From a bacterium (lineage in GTDB: Bacteria > Electryoneota > RPQS01), in the NCBI GenBank assembly GCA_013360195.1, contig JABWCQ010000010.1:1-64000 (forward strand): a stretch of 64,000 nt of DNA, in the 5' to 3' direction. Shown here one piece after another: positions 43,862-52,577 of this stretch. The notes under the pieces were generated by a model. The model ran no database searches and was not told the DNA's origin. It saw only the letters and a list, made by a program, of their open reading frames with translations. Numbering within the stretch: position 1 is the stretch's first letter; the number at the start of each line of letters is the position of its first letter. Both the position numbers and the translations under genes were made by a program.

Positions 43862-43951
43862 ACATATGCAATTACATATGTTTAGGAAAGAGAATGTGTG
43901 AAAAATATTTCACGTTTGACGCGCCTAACTGATACATGGCAAACTGTATCA
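43862..43951. promoter_or_regulatory. Three palindromes upstream of the propeller-sensor kinase
   Basis: ACATATG-N6-CATATGT (43862-43881), GTGAAA-N4-TTTCAC (43898-43913) and TGATACA-N8-TGTATCA (43930-43951) are each perfect and of different sequence. They lie within 90 bases and end 53 bases before the kinase start, which suggests several regulators act here. Confidence 0.45.
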
Positions 43952-44004
43952 ATCTTGCCTAGAAGTGCTTAGATTTATACAAAAGTCATTTCTTTTTCCT
44001 CTTC

Positions 44005-46119
44005 ATGATCCGCCCTGCTTCTGTCACTCTTGTCATCTGCCTGTTTTGTGCCTCTCCGTCGTTCAGTCTGGAATGGTGGCCAAAGAGGCACCACTTCACG
44101 TCCGTTCGCGCTGAGTCTTTCCCTCAGAATACTGTGCCAACGATCTTGGTTTGGCACCAGCCGCAAGAGAGTTGGGACAGGCTGGTACGCTGGTATAATG
44201 AAGACCCCGCTGGCGGTCGTTCATATCTTGGCCATGTGACGATTGAGGACGATGCGGGAAACACAATCAAAGCAGTGAATTTTCGATTACCGGTTTTTGC
44301 TATCTTCGAGTGCCAAGCCGACTCGGACACTGCTCTTGAGTTGTGTGTGACCTACAAGGACAAGCAGCAGTTCGGTATGAGCCTTTTTGACTGGCCAGAG
44401 ATGAACAAGATCGGGCAGGAATTCAAGTTCCTTCAGTCAGACTTTGCAGAACGTGGAAATGATCACTGGGATATATGGATGAAGCCTTGTTTTCTCTTGC
44501 CGGGTGGCGGCCTGAATGGAGGAGACGGGCTTGCGTTTCAGGTCTTTGCCGGCTGGCAGCAAATCCCACGAGGCATTCTAGTCATTGATGTCGCAACCGG
44601 AAAGGAAGTATGGCACAATTGGAAAGCCGCGCCGCCGGATGCAGTATCTCTTGACTCGTCTCGCCCGGATTCCCTCGTGATATTGTGGGCCGCCGGTGCG
44701 CCAGCGACTGGCGCACGCGCAATTGACACGGCAGACACCTGCGGGTACATTATCGGCCTCTCGGCAACAGGGCGTGATTTGTGGAAACGCGGGTATCCAG
44801 TGACGTTTTCCATTGTCAATTGCGTCAGCTTTGACGGTCTTTCTGGCCGCGCAAGTTCCTTCGAGCTTGTGTCGGCCTATGACAAGGAAAAGCAGCCGAC
44901 CGTTCTGCGCAGAATTGATGCTTACACCGGGGAAATTCTGAAGGAACGGCGATTAGAAGTCTCGGATGGACGATGTTATCTTGCCGGTTCGGAGACAGGC
45001 GACGGCGATCGTAGGTTGATCGTCTACAATTACCATTCGAAGTTAACAGTCTTCAATGATGACTTGGACAGTTTGTGGTCCACCAGACACGTATCGGCCT
45101 TATATGGAACCTTTGACTTGAACGGGGACGGGACACACGAAATTCCGGTGACAACGCCTGATGGACTGCTGGAAGTCTATGATCTGGACGGAAATGTTCT
45201 TATCGCCGAGAAGCTGCATGGCCTGGTCAAAGATACGCAACGCATTCGGAGCGGAGAAATTTCCCGAGTATGGATGATCACCGACCAAGCCTACACGGGA
45301 TATGACATCACTGAAAACCGATGGTACTATGCTCAATTTGCGGCGGCTTCAAGCGGCTATGCCGTTAGCGTTTTGATCATCTTCTGGTTGATGGCATGGT
45401 CGTACCGTACTCGACGTGCCTACGTTCGTGCGCGGAACGAGAAACTCGTACTTGAAGGATGGGCACAGCTTACCGCGTTTCAGGCGCATGATAGCAAGAA
45501 GCCCATTGCGGTAGCACAGCGGACTCTTGACAATCTTGAGACCAGGATATCGCAACAGTATCCCGATGCAAACGTCAGAGCGCAAATAGACAGATTACGA
45601 GGCGAGTTTGGACGAATGCTGCAGACAACGAGGCAAATTCAAGTGGTCAGTCGTGTCAACAAACCAGATTTTCAAGAGCACGACCTCAACGATCTTGTGG
45701 CAAACACTGTTGAGCGCATGAATCTGCTTGAATTAGCACCGGTCGTCTTCAAGAATTCGGAAAGTCATATTAGGATCCGCTTCGATTACAGACTTGTGGA
45801 GTCTCTTCTTGAAAATGTAATTGGGAATGCCATGGAGGCTTCAAGTAATGGCTGCCCTGTGGACGTAGGGATTGAACGCGCCGAAACGGGTAAGGATGGA
45901 ATATTGATTACCGTTTCGGACAGCGGTCCGGGAATGAGTCCCGAGGTAATAGAAGGAATTCTTCAATCAAAGGGAAGCTTAAAGCCCGGAGGTCAGGGGC
46001 TCGGAATTCTAAGCGCAAAATGGATCGCTGAGACTCATCATGGCACTCTTCTTATTGAAAGCCAAGTAGGCAATGGAACAACCGTATCAGTTTTCTTGCC
46101 GGCAAACGGAGGTGAATAG
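44005..46119 (+). CDS. Histidine kinase with periplasmic β-propeller sensor
   Basis: The 704-residue protein has a signal or first membrane helix (VTLVICLFCASPSFSLEW) and a periplasmic region of about 420 residues. That region has PQQ/FG-GAP-like blades (GILVIDVATGKEVWHNW; FDLNGDGTHEIPVTTPDG). A membrane helix lies near 450-468. The phosphorylation region reads FQAHDSKKPIAVAQ, with H495 followed by D instead of the usual E. ATP-binding motifs are LLENVIGNAMEAS, VSDSGPGMS and GGQGLGILSAKW. No HAMP domain is evident. It overlaps the following response-regulator gene by one base, so the two form a two-component pair with an unknown, possibly cell-envelope, signal. Confidence 0.85.
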   Translation: MIRPASVTLVICLFCASPSFSLEWWPKRHHFTSVRAESFPQNTVPTILVWHQPQESWDRLVRWYNEDPAGGRSYLGHVTIEDDAGNTIKAVNFRLPVFAIFECQADSDTALELCVTYKDKQQFGMSLFDWPEMNKIGQEFKFLQSDFAERGNDHWDIWMKPCFLLPGGGLNGGDGLAFQVFAGWQQIPRGILVIDVATGKEVWHNWKAAPPDAVSLDSSRPDSLVILWAAGAPATGARAIDTADTCGYIIGLSATGRDLWKRGYPVTFSIVNCVSFDGLSGRASSFELVSAYDKEKQPTVLRRIDAYTGEILKERRLEVSDGRCYLAGSETGDGDRRLIVYNYHSKLTVFNDDLDSLWSTRHVSALYGTFDLNGDGTHEIPVTTPDGLLEVYDLDGNVLIAEKLHGLVKDTQRIRSGEISRVWMITDQAYTGYDITENRWYYAQFAAASSGYAVSVLIIFWLMAWSYRTRRAYVRARNEKLVLEGWAQLTAFQAHDSKKPIAVAQRTLDNLETRISQQYPDANVRAQIDRLRGEFGRMLQTTRQIQVVSRVNKPDFQEHDLNDLVANTVERMNLLELAPVVFKNSESHIRIRFDYRLVESLLENVIGNAMEASSNGCPVDVGIERAETGKDGILITVSDSGPGMSPEVIEGILQSKGSLKPGGQGLGILSAKWIAETHHGTLLIESQVGNGTTVSVFLPANGGE

Positions 46120-47468
46120 TGGCGCGCAAGAGTATTGTTTTGATAATTGAAGATGACCGCGCATTGCGAGAAGAACTGACCGACACGTTTGAACTCGAGG
46201 AGTATGAGGTCTGGCAAGCACAGGACTGTGCGTCAGCGAAGAAGGTCCTTGAGCAAGCGCAACCTGATGCAATACTGCTTGATATTCAGTTGCCGGACGG
46301 AGACGGGTTGGAATTGCTGCCTTGGATTCTACGCGAGCATGCGGGAATTCCCGTTGTAATCGGTACGGCACACGCAACCTATGATCGAGCCGTTCGCGCC
46401 ATTCGGCAAGGTGCGTATGATTTCATCGAGAAGACCGCTAATCGCGAGGAACTGCTGCTCCCAATTCGGAATGCCGTTGAGAAGCGTAGACTCGAAAGAG
46501 TGCAGGCAGGGCTTCGCAGGCAGTTGCGAGGAGACAACTATCTCATCGCCGAAAGCGGAATCATGAAGGAACTGCTGGCAAGAATCGACCGGATTGCTGC
46601 AACTGATGAAAAGGTTCTGCTGACCGGGGAGAGCGGTACTGGAAAGGAGCTTGTTGCCGAGTATCTTCACTCTCAGAGTAAACGCGCAGACGGGCCTTAT
46701 ATTCCGTTTAACTGCGCTGCGTTTCCGGAAACTCTCGTCGAAAGCGAGTTGTTCGGGTACGAGCAGGGTTCACACGCCACGGCCTATAGCCGCAAAGACG
46801 GGCTATTTCACGCGGCCGATGGGGGAACCATATTCCTGGACGAAATTGGAGACATGTCAACTAGCGTACAGACAAAACTGCTGCGCGTCCTTGAGAATGG
46901 AATGGTGCGTCGGATCGGACAGAATGCCGAAGCAAAAGTAGATGTGCGAGTCATTGCGGCGACAAACAAGGATTTAGCGGCTAGAGTAAAACTAAAGGAA
47001 TTTCGGGAGGATTTGTACGAAAGGCTGAATGTGTTTACATTCAATATCCCGCCGTTGAGAGAGCGTATTGAGGACATGTTCCTTATCCTCGAACGTGAAC
47101 TTGCTGTTGCGGCCACGAAATTTGACCGTCGACCGCCTGCGCTTTCCCCCGAGGCAAAGGCAACTCTGGCCGCGTTGAGTTGGGAAGGCAATGTCCGTAC
47201 GGTCCAGCGATTGGCCAAGCGTCTTACGGCGTATGTTGCAGGTGACACAGTCTATCCCGAGGACATTAGAAGAGTAATTGGCCAGCCGGATCACGAGCCC
47301 GAGACGTTCCGACAATCCAGAGTGAGATGGGAACGGGAGTGGTTCAGCAAGTTACTCATGGCCACAGGAGGCAACAGAACAAGGGCCGCTCAAATTGCTG
47401 ATATCGACCCAAAGACCTTGTATACTAAACTCAGAGATCTCGGACTCGGGGAGATTTCACCCGATTGA
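46119..47468 (+). CDS. NtrC-family response regulator lacking the GAFTGA motif
   Basis: This gene starts at GTG with GGAGG seven bases upstream, overlapping the kinase stop. The 449-residue product has a receiver domain (phospho-acceptor D55 in LLDIQLPDGDG), an AAA+ domain with Walker A GESGTGKE (170-177) and Walker B TIFLDEIGD, and a C-terminal Fis-type HTH (NRTRAAQIADIDPKTLYTKL). At the position of GAFTGA it reads GSHATA (217-222). That loop is what contacts σ54, so this protein may work without σ54, as TyrR- and HupR-like members do. The targets are unknown. Confidence 0.88.
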   Translation: MARKSIVLIIEDDRALREELTDTFELEEYEVWQAQDCASAKKVLEQAQPDAILLDIQLPDGDGLELLPWILREHAGIPVVIGTAHATYDRAVRAIRQGAYDFIEKTANREELLLPIRNAVEKRRLERVQAGLRRQLRGDNYLIAESGIMKELLARIDRIAATDEKVLLTGESGTGKELVAEYLHSQSKRADGPYIPFNCAAFPETLVESELFGYEQGSHATAYSRKDGLFHAADGGTIFLDEIGDMSTSVQTKLLRVLENGMVRRIGQNAEAKVDVRVIAATNKDLAARVKLKEFREDLYERLNVFTFNIPPLRERIEDMFLILERELAVAATKFDRRPPALSPEAKATLAALSWEGNVRTVQRLAKRLTAYVAGDTVYPEDIRRVIGQPDHEPETFRQSRVRWEREWFSKLLMATGGNRTRAAQIADIDPKTLYTKLRDLGLGEISPD

Positions 47469-47499
47469 TCGTAGAGAATTCTCTCAGTTTCCAGGAATT

Positions 47500-47805
47500 A
47501 TGTGTGTAACTTATTGTTTTTTGACTGGCACTCTTCTTGAATCTATACAATACTGTCAAAACCTGCAAAGAACTACTCAATCCGGGCAATTGATACACAA
47601 TTCGCTGACATCTGACTCGCTGCTCTCGCTCCGAGAAGCGGCCGACATTCTGGGAGTGTCGCGTTCAACCTTGAGGCGCTGGGCCAAGCAAGGAGATATT
47701 GCCTATTTCCGGATTAGCACTCGCGGCGACATTAGAATTTCACGTGAAATACTAAGTCGGTTCATTTCCGACCGGCTTGCCAACTCTGAAACCGATCATA
47801 ATTGA
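47500..47805 (+). CDS. Excisionase/MerR-type HTH protein
   Basis: The C-terminal 55 residues read LSLREAADILGVSRSTLRRW and then a wing (AYFRISTRGDIRISREIL), the pattern of the excisionase-type HTH_17 family. The N-terminal part is not conserved-looking and the start is uncertain: ATG 47500 has AGGA five bases before it, but a later TTG could be used. It overlaps or abuts the orphan Fis-type gene that follows. These proteins are often phage excisionases, yet a local gene regulator is as likely in this cluster of regulators. Confidence 0.65.
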   Translation: MCVTYCFLTGTLLESIQYCQNLQRTTQSGQLIHNSLTSDSLLSLREAADILGVSRSTLRRWAKQGDIAYFRISTRGDIRISREILSRFISDRLANSETDHN

Positions 47806-47819
47806 GTCACCTCGCAACC

Positions 47820-48062
47820 ATGAAACACAGAAAGCGTGGGCAAGAAGCTTGCATCGACCAGGACGGTATGTTCAGAGTTACTCTGCCGCGTGCCGTTTAT
47901 CCAGCCAATTGGCGAACCGCTAATGATCAGTTTCAACGCCGATTCCTGCTCGCTGTGCTGGCACGGCATGATTGGAACAAGACGTGCACCGCACGAACAT
48001 TAGGAATTGCGCGGAGAACGCTGCAACTCCAAATGCAAGCTCTGGATATTGAATTGGATTGA
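47820..48062 (+). CDS. Orphan Fis-type HTH protein (80 aa)
   Basis: The start is taken at ATG 47820 (MKHRKRGQEACIDQDG); an upstream TTG is possible. The C-terminal half is a Fis/HTH_8 domain (WNKTCTARTLGIARRTLQLQ) without an attached AAA+ or receiver domain. It pairs with the 43372-43605 gene as a second stand-alone domain of this kind in 5 kb. It follows the excisionase-type gene with no gap and is closed by a strong terminator. Confidence 0.68.
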   Translation: MKHRKRGQEACIDQDGMFRVTLPRAVYPANWRTANDQFQRRFLLAVLARHDWNKTCTARTLGIARRTLQLQMQALDIELD

Positions 48063-48105
48063 CTTGAATACAGGTTAAACAGACATCTGTTGAGTGCAAG
48101 AAAAG

Positions 48106-48135
48106 AAAGAGGGTTTGCCACGGCAAACCCTCTTT
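48106..48135. terminator. Bidirectional intrinsic terminator
   Basis: A perfect 14-bp stem AAAGAGGGTTTGCC / GGCAAACCCTCTTT lies between the converging Fis-type gene and the nitrate island. T runs follow on both strands. Confidence 0.88.
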
Positions 48136-48153
48136 TGCGTTCTGAAGCAGTTG

Positions 48154-48852
48154 CTAATTCCCGGCAAGTGCACGGGGAAAGAGAATATTATTCTCCTTGT
48201 GAATATGCCAGTGCAGGTCACGTTCCAGCTCCTCCAAACCGGCAAATAGCCCGCGATATGTATTACAGGCACCGGCAGGCGGCATGTAGTTCAATGTAAG
48301 TTCCCGCAATTGTTCAAGAGCACGGCCAGCGGAATCATGTTCGGCCTCCATTACACTTATCGGCCCGAATAACTGAGCAGCGGCTTCCCGCGGAAGCTGA
48401 CCTTGCTCAATTCGCCTAATGGCAGGGAAGAGAATGTTTTCCTCTTTGAACATGTGCGAATCAAGCTCAGCATATAGTCCGGAGAAGACTTCGAGCACAG
48501 TGCGCAGTTCCGGATGATTCTCTCCATGCACCCGGAACACTTTCTCTGCCATTTCGCCCAAGTGGGGGAGCGCTTTCCTGAGGTACTCATGATGGGTATT
48601 AACAATATTGTCTACAAGCTCTGACATCGGTCTCTTCGACCAATCAGGCTCGTTTTCTGAGGACGGCAAGTTCTCCTGTAAGGCAAGTTCCGCAAGAACA
48701 ACTTGCGGATCGAGATTCTTCTTCGTGCATGCTTCACCCAGCGGGTGCGCCCCCCCACAGCAGTAATCAATATGAAACTGCTGAAATACACGTGCACGGC
48801 TTGGCCTGTCCACGACAAGCTGACCAACGGGCGATTCGAGTGTGACGTTCAT
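48154..48852 (-). CDS. ytfE: Di-iron Fe-S cluster repair protein (RIC; YtfE/ScdA family)
   Basis: The product is about 232 residues from the ATG at 48852, which has GGAG four bases upstream (an ATG 15 bases earlier is possible). The N-terminal ScdA domain has the mark HIDYCCGG. The hemerythrin-like helical domain carries spaced histidines and glutamates (NTHHEYLRKALPHL; HMFKEENILFPAI; EAEHDSAG; HWHIHKENNILFP) that bind the di-iron site. RIC proteins restore Fe-S clusters after nitric oxide or oxidative damage. Its place at the end of a nitrate-respiration island, under an NsrR-like regulator, fits that role. Confidence 0.92.
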   Translation of the reverse strand: MNVTLESPVGQLVVDRPSRARVFQQFHIDYCCGGAHPLGEACTKKNLDPQVVLAELALQENLPSSENEPDWSKRPMSELVDNIVNTHHEYLRKALPHLGEMAEKVFRVHGENHPELRTVLEVFSGLYAELDSHMFKEENILFPAIRRIEQGQLPREAAAQLFGPISVMEAEHDSAGRALEQLRELTLNYMPPAGACNTYRGLFAGLEELERDLHWHIHKENNILFPRALAGN

Positions 48853-48891
48853 TTTTCTCCAATCCATTTATGGCTAAATCAAGGCAATTGC

Positions 48892-50439
48892 CTAGCATTT
48901 TATCTCGGCATTCTTGCGGGCGTAGAACCACCAATTCACGATCAAACAACTGACGTAGTAGACTGCAAATCCATACAGTGCCGCCTCCGGCCGCCCCGCT
49001 TTTATCTGCGAACCAAACACATTTGGGATAATAAAAGCACCGTACGCTGCGATGGCTGATGTCCAGCCCAAAACCGGACCCGCGTGCTTTGAATCAAAGA
49101 TTATCGGGATCATCCGAAAGGTGGATCCGTTTCCAATTCCGGTCGCGACAAAGAGCAGCAGGAAAAGGACAAGGAAAGGCAGGAAGTACGCCTCAGGTGT
49201 CGCCGAATTGCTGGCCGCTTTGATATTGTAGGCTACACCGAGCGCAGCAGCAATCATCACCAGTGTATCCCAATGTGTTACACGCGCTCCCCCGAACTTA
49301 TCTGACAGCCAGCCTCCGAACGGGCGAATTAGTGAGCCTACCAGCGGCCCTAGCCACGCATAGGAGAATGGATTCGGGGCATTTGGATTGATCGAACCAT
49401 CTGGCAAGTAACCGAATACGTCTTGAATCAGCTTGGGAAATGCCGCGGAGTAACCGATGAAGGATCCGAAGGTCATAACGTATAACCAACTCATGACCCA
49501 GTTGTGCTTTTCCTTAAAGATCGCAAATTGATTTCCGAGATTCGCGCGAATCCGCGATGGTGACAGAAAACGAATCAAAGCCAATGTGAGTATGATGGTA
49601 ATTGGGAGCACAATCCACATATTCACGTTGAGTTGCACCAGAAAGTACAGCCCAACCGCCGAACCCGCAAAACCAAGCAAAAGAAGATACAGCATCCGCC
49701 CGATTGCTATTGGCGCATGTCCAACTTTGTGCGATTCCATGTTGTTCATCAGGAACCATGCCAACAGTGCAAGTACCACGAGAATTGGCACCCAGATGAA
49801 ACCTCCGTTCTGAATCCATACTTCGGCACCGGAGCTACTCGTTACTCTAGGATCTCCTCCTAATACACCAAAAGCCGAAAAGGTCATGACAAAAGGCAAT
49901 AGGACTTGCATAACGCTGACACCAAGATTACCCAGGCCGGCATTCAAACCAAGCGCAAAACCCTGCATTCTCTTCGGGAAAAAGAGGCTTATGTTCGACA
50001 TTGACGATGCAAAAGCGCCGCCGCCAATTCCTGACAGAGCGGCAAGGACTACAAAAGTTGAGTATGACGTGCCGCTGTCCCGTAAGGCGAGTCCCAGCCC
50101 CAATGCAGGAAGAATCAACAATGCGGTCGTCGCCGCAATCACATTCCTTCCTCCACTCAAGGCGATGAAAAAGGAATTGGGAATCCTCAAAGTCGCGCCT
50201 GTCAAACCTGCAATTGAAATTAGCGTGTAGAATAGCGCTTTGTTCTTTGCGGGATCGGGATCAAACTGAAATCCGAGCACCTGCATTTTTGTGGTCACGA
50301 TTGACCAATACATCCACACAGCAAAACCGCATAACAGACACGGAATCGAAATCCACAGATTTCGCAAGGCAACTTGCCTTCCCTCTTGCTCCCAAAATGC
50401 GTCATCCTCGACGCGCCAGTTTAGCAGATTCTGTGCCAT
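48892..50439 (-). CDS. narK: Nitrate/nitrite MFS transporter (NarK2-like)
   Basis: The 515-residue protein has about 12 membrane helices and the nitrate-porter signatures of the NNP family. Glycine-rich segments read GIGGGAFASSMSNISLFFP and, in the second half, GIGNGSTFRMIPIIF. The arginine in TLRIPNSFF is one of the two that bind nitrate in this family. It is the last transporter of the nar operon and starts 24 bases after the other NarK gene. NarK2-type proteins exchange nitrate for nitrite, but direction cannot be read from sequence. Confidence 0.9.
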   Translation of the reverse strand: MAQNLLNWRVEDDAFWEQEGRQVALRNLWISIPCLLCGFAVWMYWSIVTTKMQVLGFQFDPDPAKNKALFYTLISIAGLTGATLRIPNSFFIALSGGRNVIAATTALLILPALGLGLALRDSGTSYSTFVVLAALSGIGGGAFASSMSNISLFFPKRMQGFALGLNAGLGNLGVSVMQVLLPFVMTFSAFGVLGGDPRVTSSSGAEVWIQNGGFIWVPILVVLALLAWFLMNNMESHKVGHAPIAIGRMLYLLLLGFAGSAVGLYFLVQLNVNMWIVLPITIILTLALIRFLSPSRIRANLGNQFAIFKEKHNWVMSWLYVMTFGSFIGYSAAFPKLIQDVFGYLPDGSINPNAPNPFSYAWLGPLVGSLIRPFGGWLSDKFGGARVTHWDTLVMIAAALGVAYNIKAASNSATPEAYFLPFLVLFLLLFVATGIGNGSTFRMIPIIFDSKHAGPVLGWTSAIAAYGAFIIPNVFGSQIKAGRPEAALYGFAVYYVSCLIVNWWFYARKNAEIKC

Positions 50440-50463
50440 GAATGTTGTTTGGTTGAACTTTGT

Positions 50464-51981
50464 CTATTGTTTGGATTCACTTGGATGATCGTGTCTGTCC
50501 TCAATATGCCTCATCAGCGTTGGTGCTTTCGAGTGCATCATTCTCTGAATCACAAAATGCATCCACAAGATACAGATCAGCGATACTGCGGCGAGGAACA
50601 TCCATGACGTAGTCCAGATTCCCGTCCATCTGAGCATGTAGCCGAAGAGTATGGGACAGAAGAATCCGCCAAGTCCGCCGACCACACCGACGATCCCCCC
50701 TACCACTCCAATCTGCTCGGGATAATAGTCGGGAATATGGCGATATACAGCCGCTTTTCCAATTCCCATCATGATTCCAACTACGAAGACTAGGAAAGTA
50801 AAGATCCACACATTCGCTTGAAAGAACAGGTGCGTTATGCCCCGAGCAAGCAATTGTTTCTTCATCACGATGTCGCCAACCTCGACAGCGGGCTTGTGCC
50901 AAAATTCGCCTGAGGGGAATACAAGAAATGTGGACTCTTGATTTCGGCGCCATGATGATGGTTCCGGACGAATTCTGTATTCACGTTGATCAACTAGTAT
51001 CAGCGAATCGGAAACAAATGTCACTGTACCTCCTCGGACCGCAGTTACTCCAGATCCTGGTGACTCAATATCCATGCGAGGAACACACAGAAGAACACAA
51101 CACGTCAGACAGCTTCCCAATACCCAGTACATCACTCGACGGGCGCCAAATCTGTCGGACATCCAACCGCCAAGCGCGCGGATCACTCCTGAAGGCAAGC
51201 TGAAGATGGACGCCATCAGTCCGGCCGTAGCGACGCTCATAGTGTAAACATTCACATAGTACGGAATCAGCCACTGTGCGAGCGCTACGAACGCTCCAAA
51301 CACAAGGAAGTAATACAGTCCAAATCGCCATACGCGAACGAATTTAAGAGGCTCAAGTCTCTGCCTAAGCGTGAGTCCGGAACTGTGCTCAGTTCTCTTC
51401 TCGAACGTAAGAAAATAGAACGCAATTGCCATTACGATGAGTGCTGCTGCGTAAAGCTTTGGCAGTGTTCGCCAGTTCTCAATATGCTGACCACCGTCAG
51501 TCAGCCACTTAAGTGCAATTGGCGCTCCCATGCTCGTTAGGGCAGAGCCTGCGTTTCCAACACCGAAAATTCCAAGCGCCGTGCCCTGACGCTCCTTGGG
51601 AAACCACACCGACGTGTAGGCGATGCCCACGGCAAATGCAGCGCCGGTCAACCCAAATCCCAGACTTGCACCGATGAACTCGTAATACTCATTAGCCATG
51701 CTGGTCATGTACATAGGAACGGCCGCTACGAGCATCAGCAACGTGTATACCCGCCGCCCTCCATACTTGTCTGTCAAGACTCCAACAGGAAGCCGCATGA
51801 TCGAACCCGTCAGTACGGGAATTCCTATCAACCAGCCCATTTGTGCCTTGTCCCATTGAAATACATCGTTGTCAACAAGGTATGTAATCAGGACTCCGTT
51901 CATCATCCACCCTGCAAAGCAGACGGTGAAAGCAACGGTGTTTAGAATCAATACTTGAATTGCACGCGCCCGGTCTTGCAT
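50464..51981 (-). CDS. narK: Nitrate MFS transporter (NarK1-like) with soluble insertion
   Basis: The 505-residue NNP-family transporter shows the first-half signature GLTGAAFAVGIAYTSVWFPK and second-half GIMMGIGKAAVYRHIPDYYP. Arginine RLPVGVLTDKYGGRR lies at the nitrate-binding position. Between helices 8 and 9 there is a β-rich soluble insertion of about 75 residues (MDIESPGSGVTAVRGGTVTF and on to AVEVGDIVMKKQLLARG). Such a loop is unusual for E. coli NarK. It starts 14 bases after the upstream c-type cytochrome gene. Proton-driven nitrate import is the likely role. Confidence 0.9.
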   Translation of the reverse strand: MQDRARAIQVLILNTVAFTVCFAGWMMNGVLITYLVDNDVFQWDKAQMGWLIGIPVLTGSIMRLPVGVLTDKYGGRRVYTLLMLVAAVPMYMTSMANEYYEFIGASLGFGLTGAAFAVGIAYTSVWFPKERQGTALGIFGVGNAGSALTSMGAPIALKWLTDGGQHIENWRTLPKLYAAALIVMAIAFYFLTFEKRTEHSSGLTLRQRLEPLKFVRVWRFGLYYFLVFGAFVALAQWLIPYYVNVYTMSVATAGLMASIFSLPSGVIRALGGWMSDRFGARRVMYWVLGSCLTCCVLLCVPRMDIESPGSGVTAVRGGTVTFVSDSLILVDQREYRIRPEPSSWRRNQESTFLVFPSGEFWHKPAVEVGDIVMKKQLLARGITHLFFQANVWIFTFLVFVVGIMMGIGKAAVYRHIPDYYPEQIGVVGGIVGVVGGLGGFFCPILFGYMLRWTGIWTTSWMFLAAVSLICILWMHFVIQRMMHSKAPTLMRHIEDRHDHPSESKQ

Positions 51982-51995
51982 GATTGAATCTTATA

Positions 51996-52577
51996 TCAGA
52001 AGTGATTCTTGACAGACTGTGCACTTGACTGGGCAGCTAACCCGTGAAGCAGATGGCTAAGACCATAAAAGCCCGCAATCGTTGCGAGTAGTATCATCAC
52101 GACGTGTAGCTTGTACACTTGAAGATTGTGAACGAACAGTTTCCACGGATTTCCGTGAGTTTTGTTCAACGGGTGTGTGCCATCAAGGTACTCTTGCGCG
52201 TCGGGGATTCCGTCCAGATCCAAGTCGCTCGAAAAGCCGTATACGTCCGCGAGGAGCTCGGGATGTGCGCGCAACTCCAGAAACTTCGTCTTCCCGACAA
52301 CTGTGATTATCTTATTCCCAAATTCATTTAGGATTGGGCTCTGCACCGCCATTCCCGGGGCAAATGCCGCTCGCGCAGCGTTGAGACGGTTCAGTTCTTC
52401 CGGCGTAAGGCTACCGATCTGACCGCGTGACGCACCTTCCGGACCATCAGAATTCGAGTGGCACATGGAACAATTTATCGGACGTCCTGAATTCTGCTGA
52501 GAGAACCTTTGAAACTCAGGATACGCGCGACTGTCTGCGGCGGACAGAAGGACTGCAAGGACAAGTATTTGAATCAT
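51996..52577 (-). CDS. Membrane-anchored monohaem c-type cytochrome of the nar operon
   Basis: The 193-residue protein has a signal peptide (MIQILVLAVLLSAADSRA), one haem-binding CSMCH motif near residue 37-41 and a calcium-binding-like acidic loop (SDLDLDGIPDAQEYLDGTHP). It ends in a C-terminal membrane helix (VVMILLATIAGFYGLSHLL). Its ATG overlaps the stop of cytochrome b by 4 bases, so it is translationally coupled. It may be the electron exit of the quinol-oxidising module formed with the Rieske and cytochrome b proteins. I do not know a named family. Confidence 0.8.
   Translation of the reverse strand: MIQILVLAVLLSAADSRAYPEFQRFSQQNSGRPINCSMCHSNSDGPEGASRGQIGSLTPEELNRLNAARAAFAPGMAVQSPILNEFGNKIITVVGKTKFLELRAHPELLADVYGFSSDLDLDGIPDAQEYLDGTHPLNKTHGNPWKLFVHNLQVYKLHVVMILLATIAGFYGLSHLLHGLAAQSSAQSVKNHF

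Larger units (their letters stand above)
43606..44004. other. Regulatory-looking intergenic region
   Basis: About 400 bases with no supported gene. The left part holds a terminator (43707-43730) and the right part three different palindromes before the sensor-kinase gene. Confidence 0.4.
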
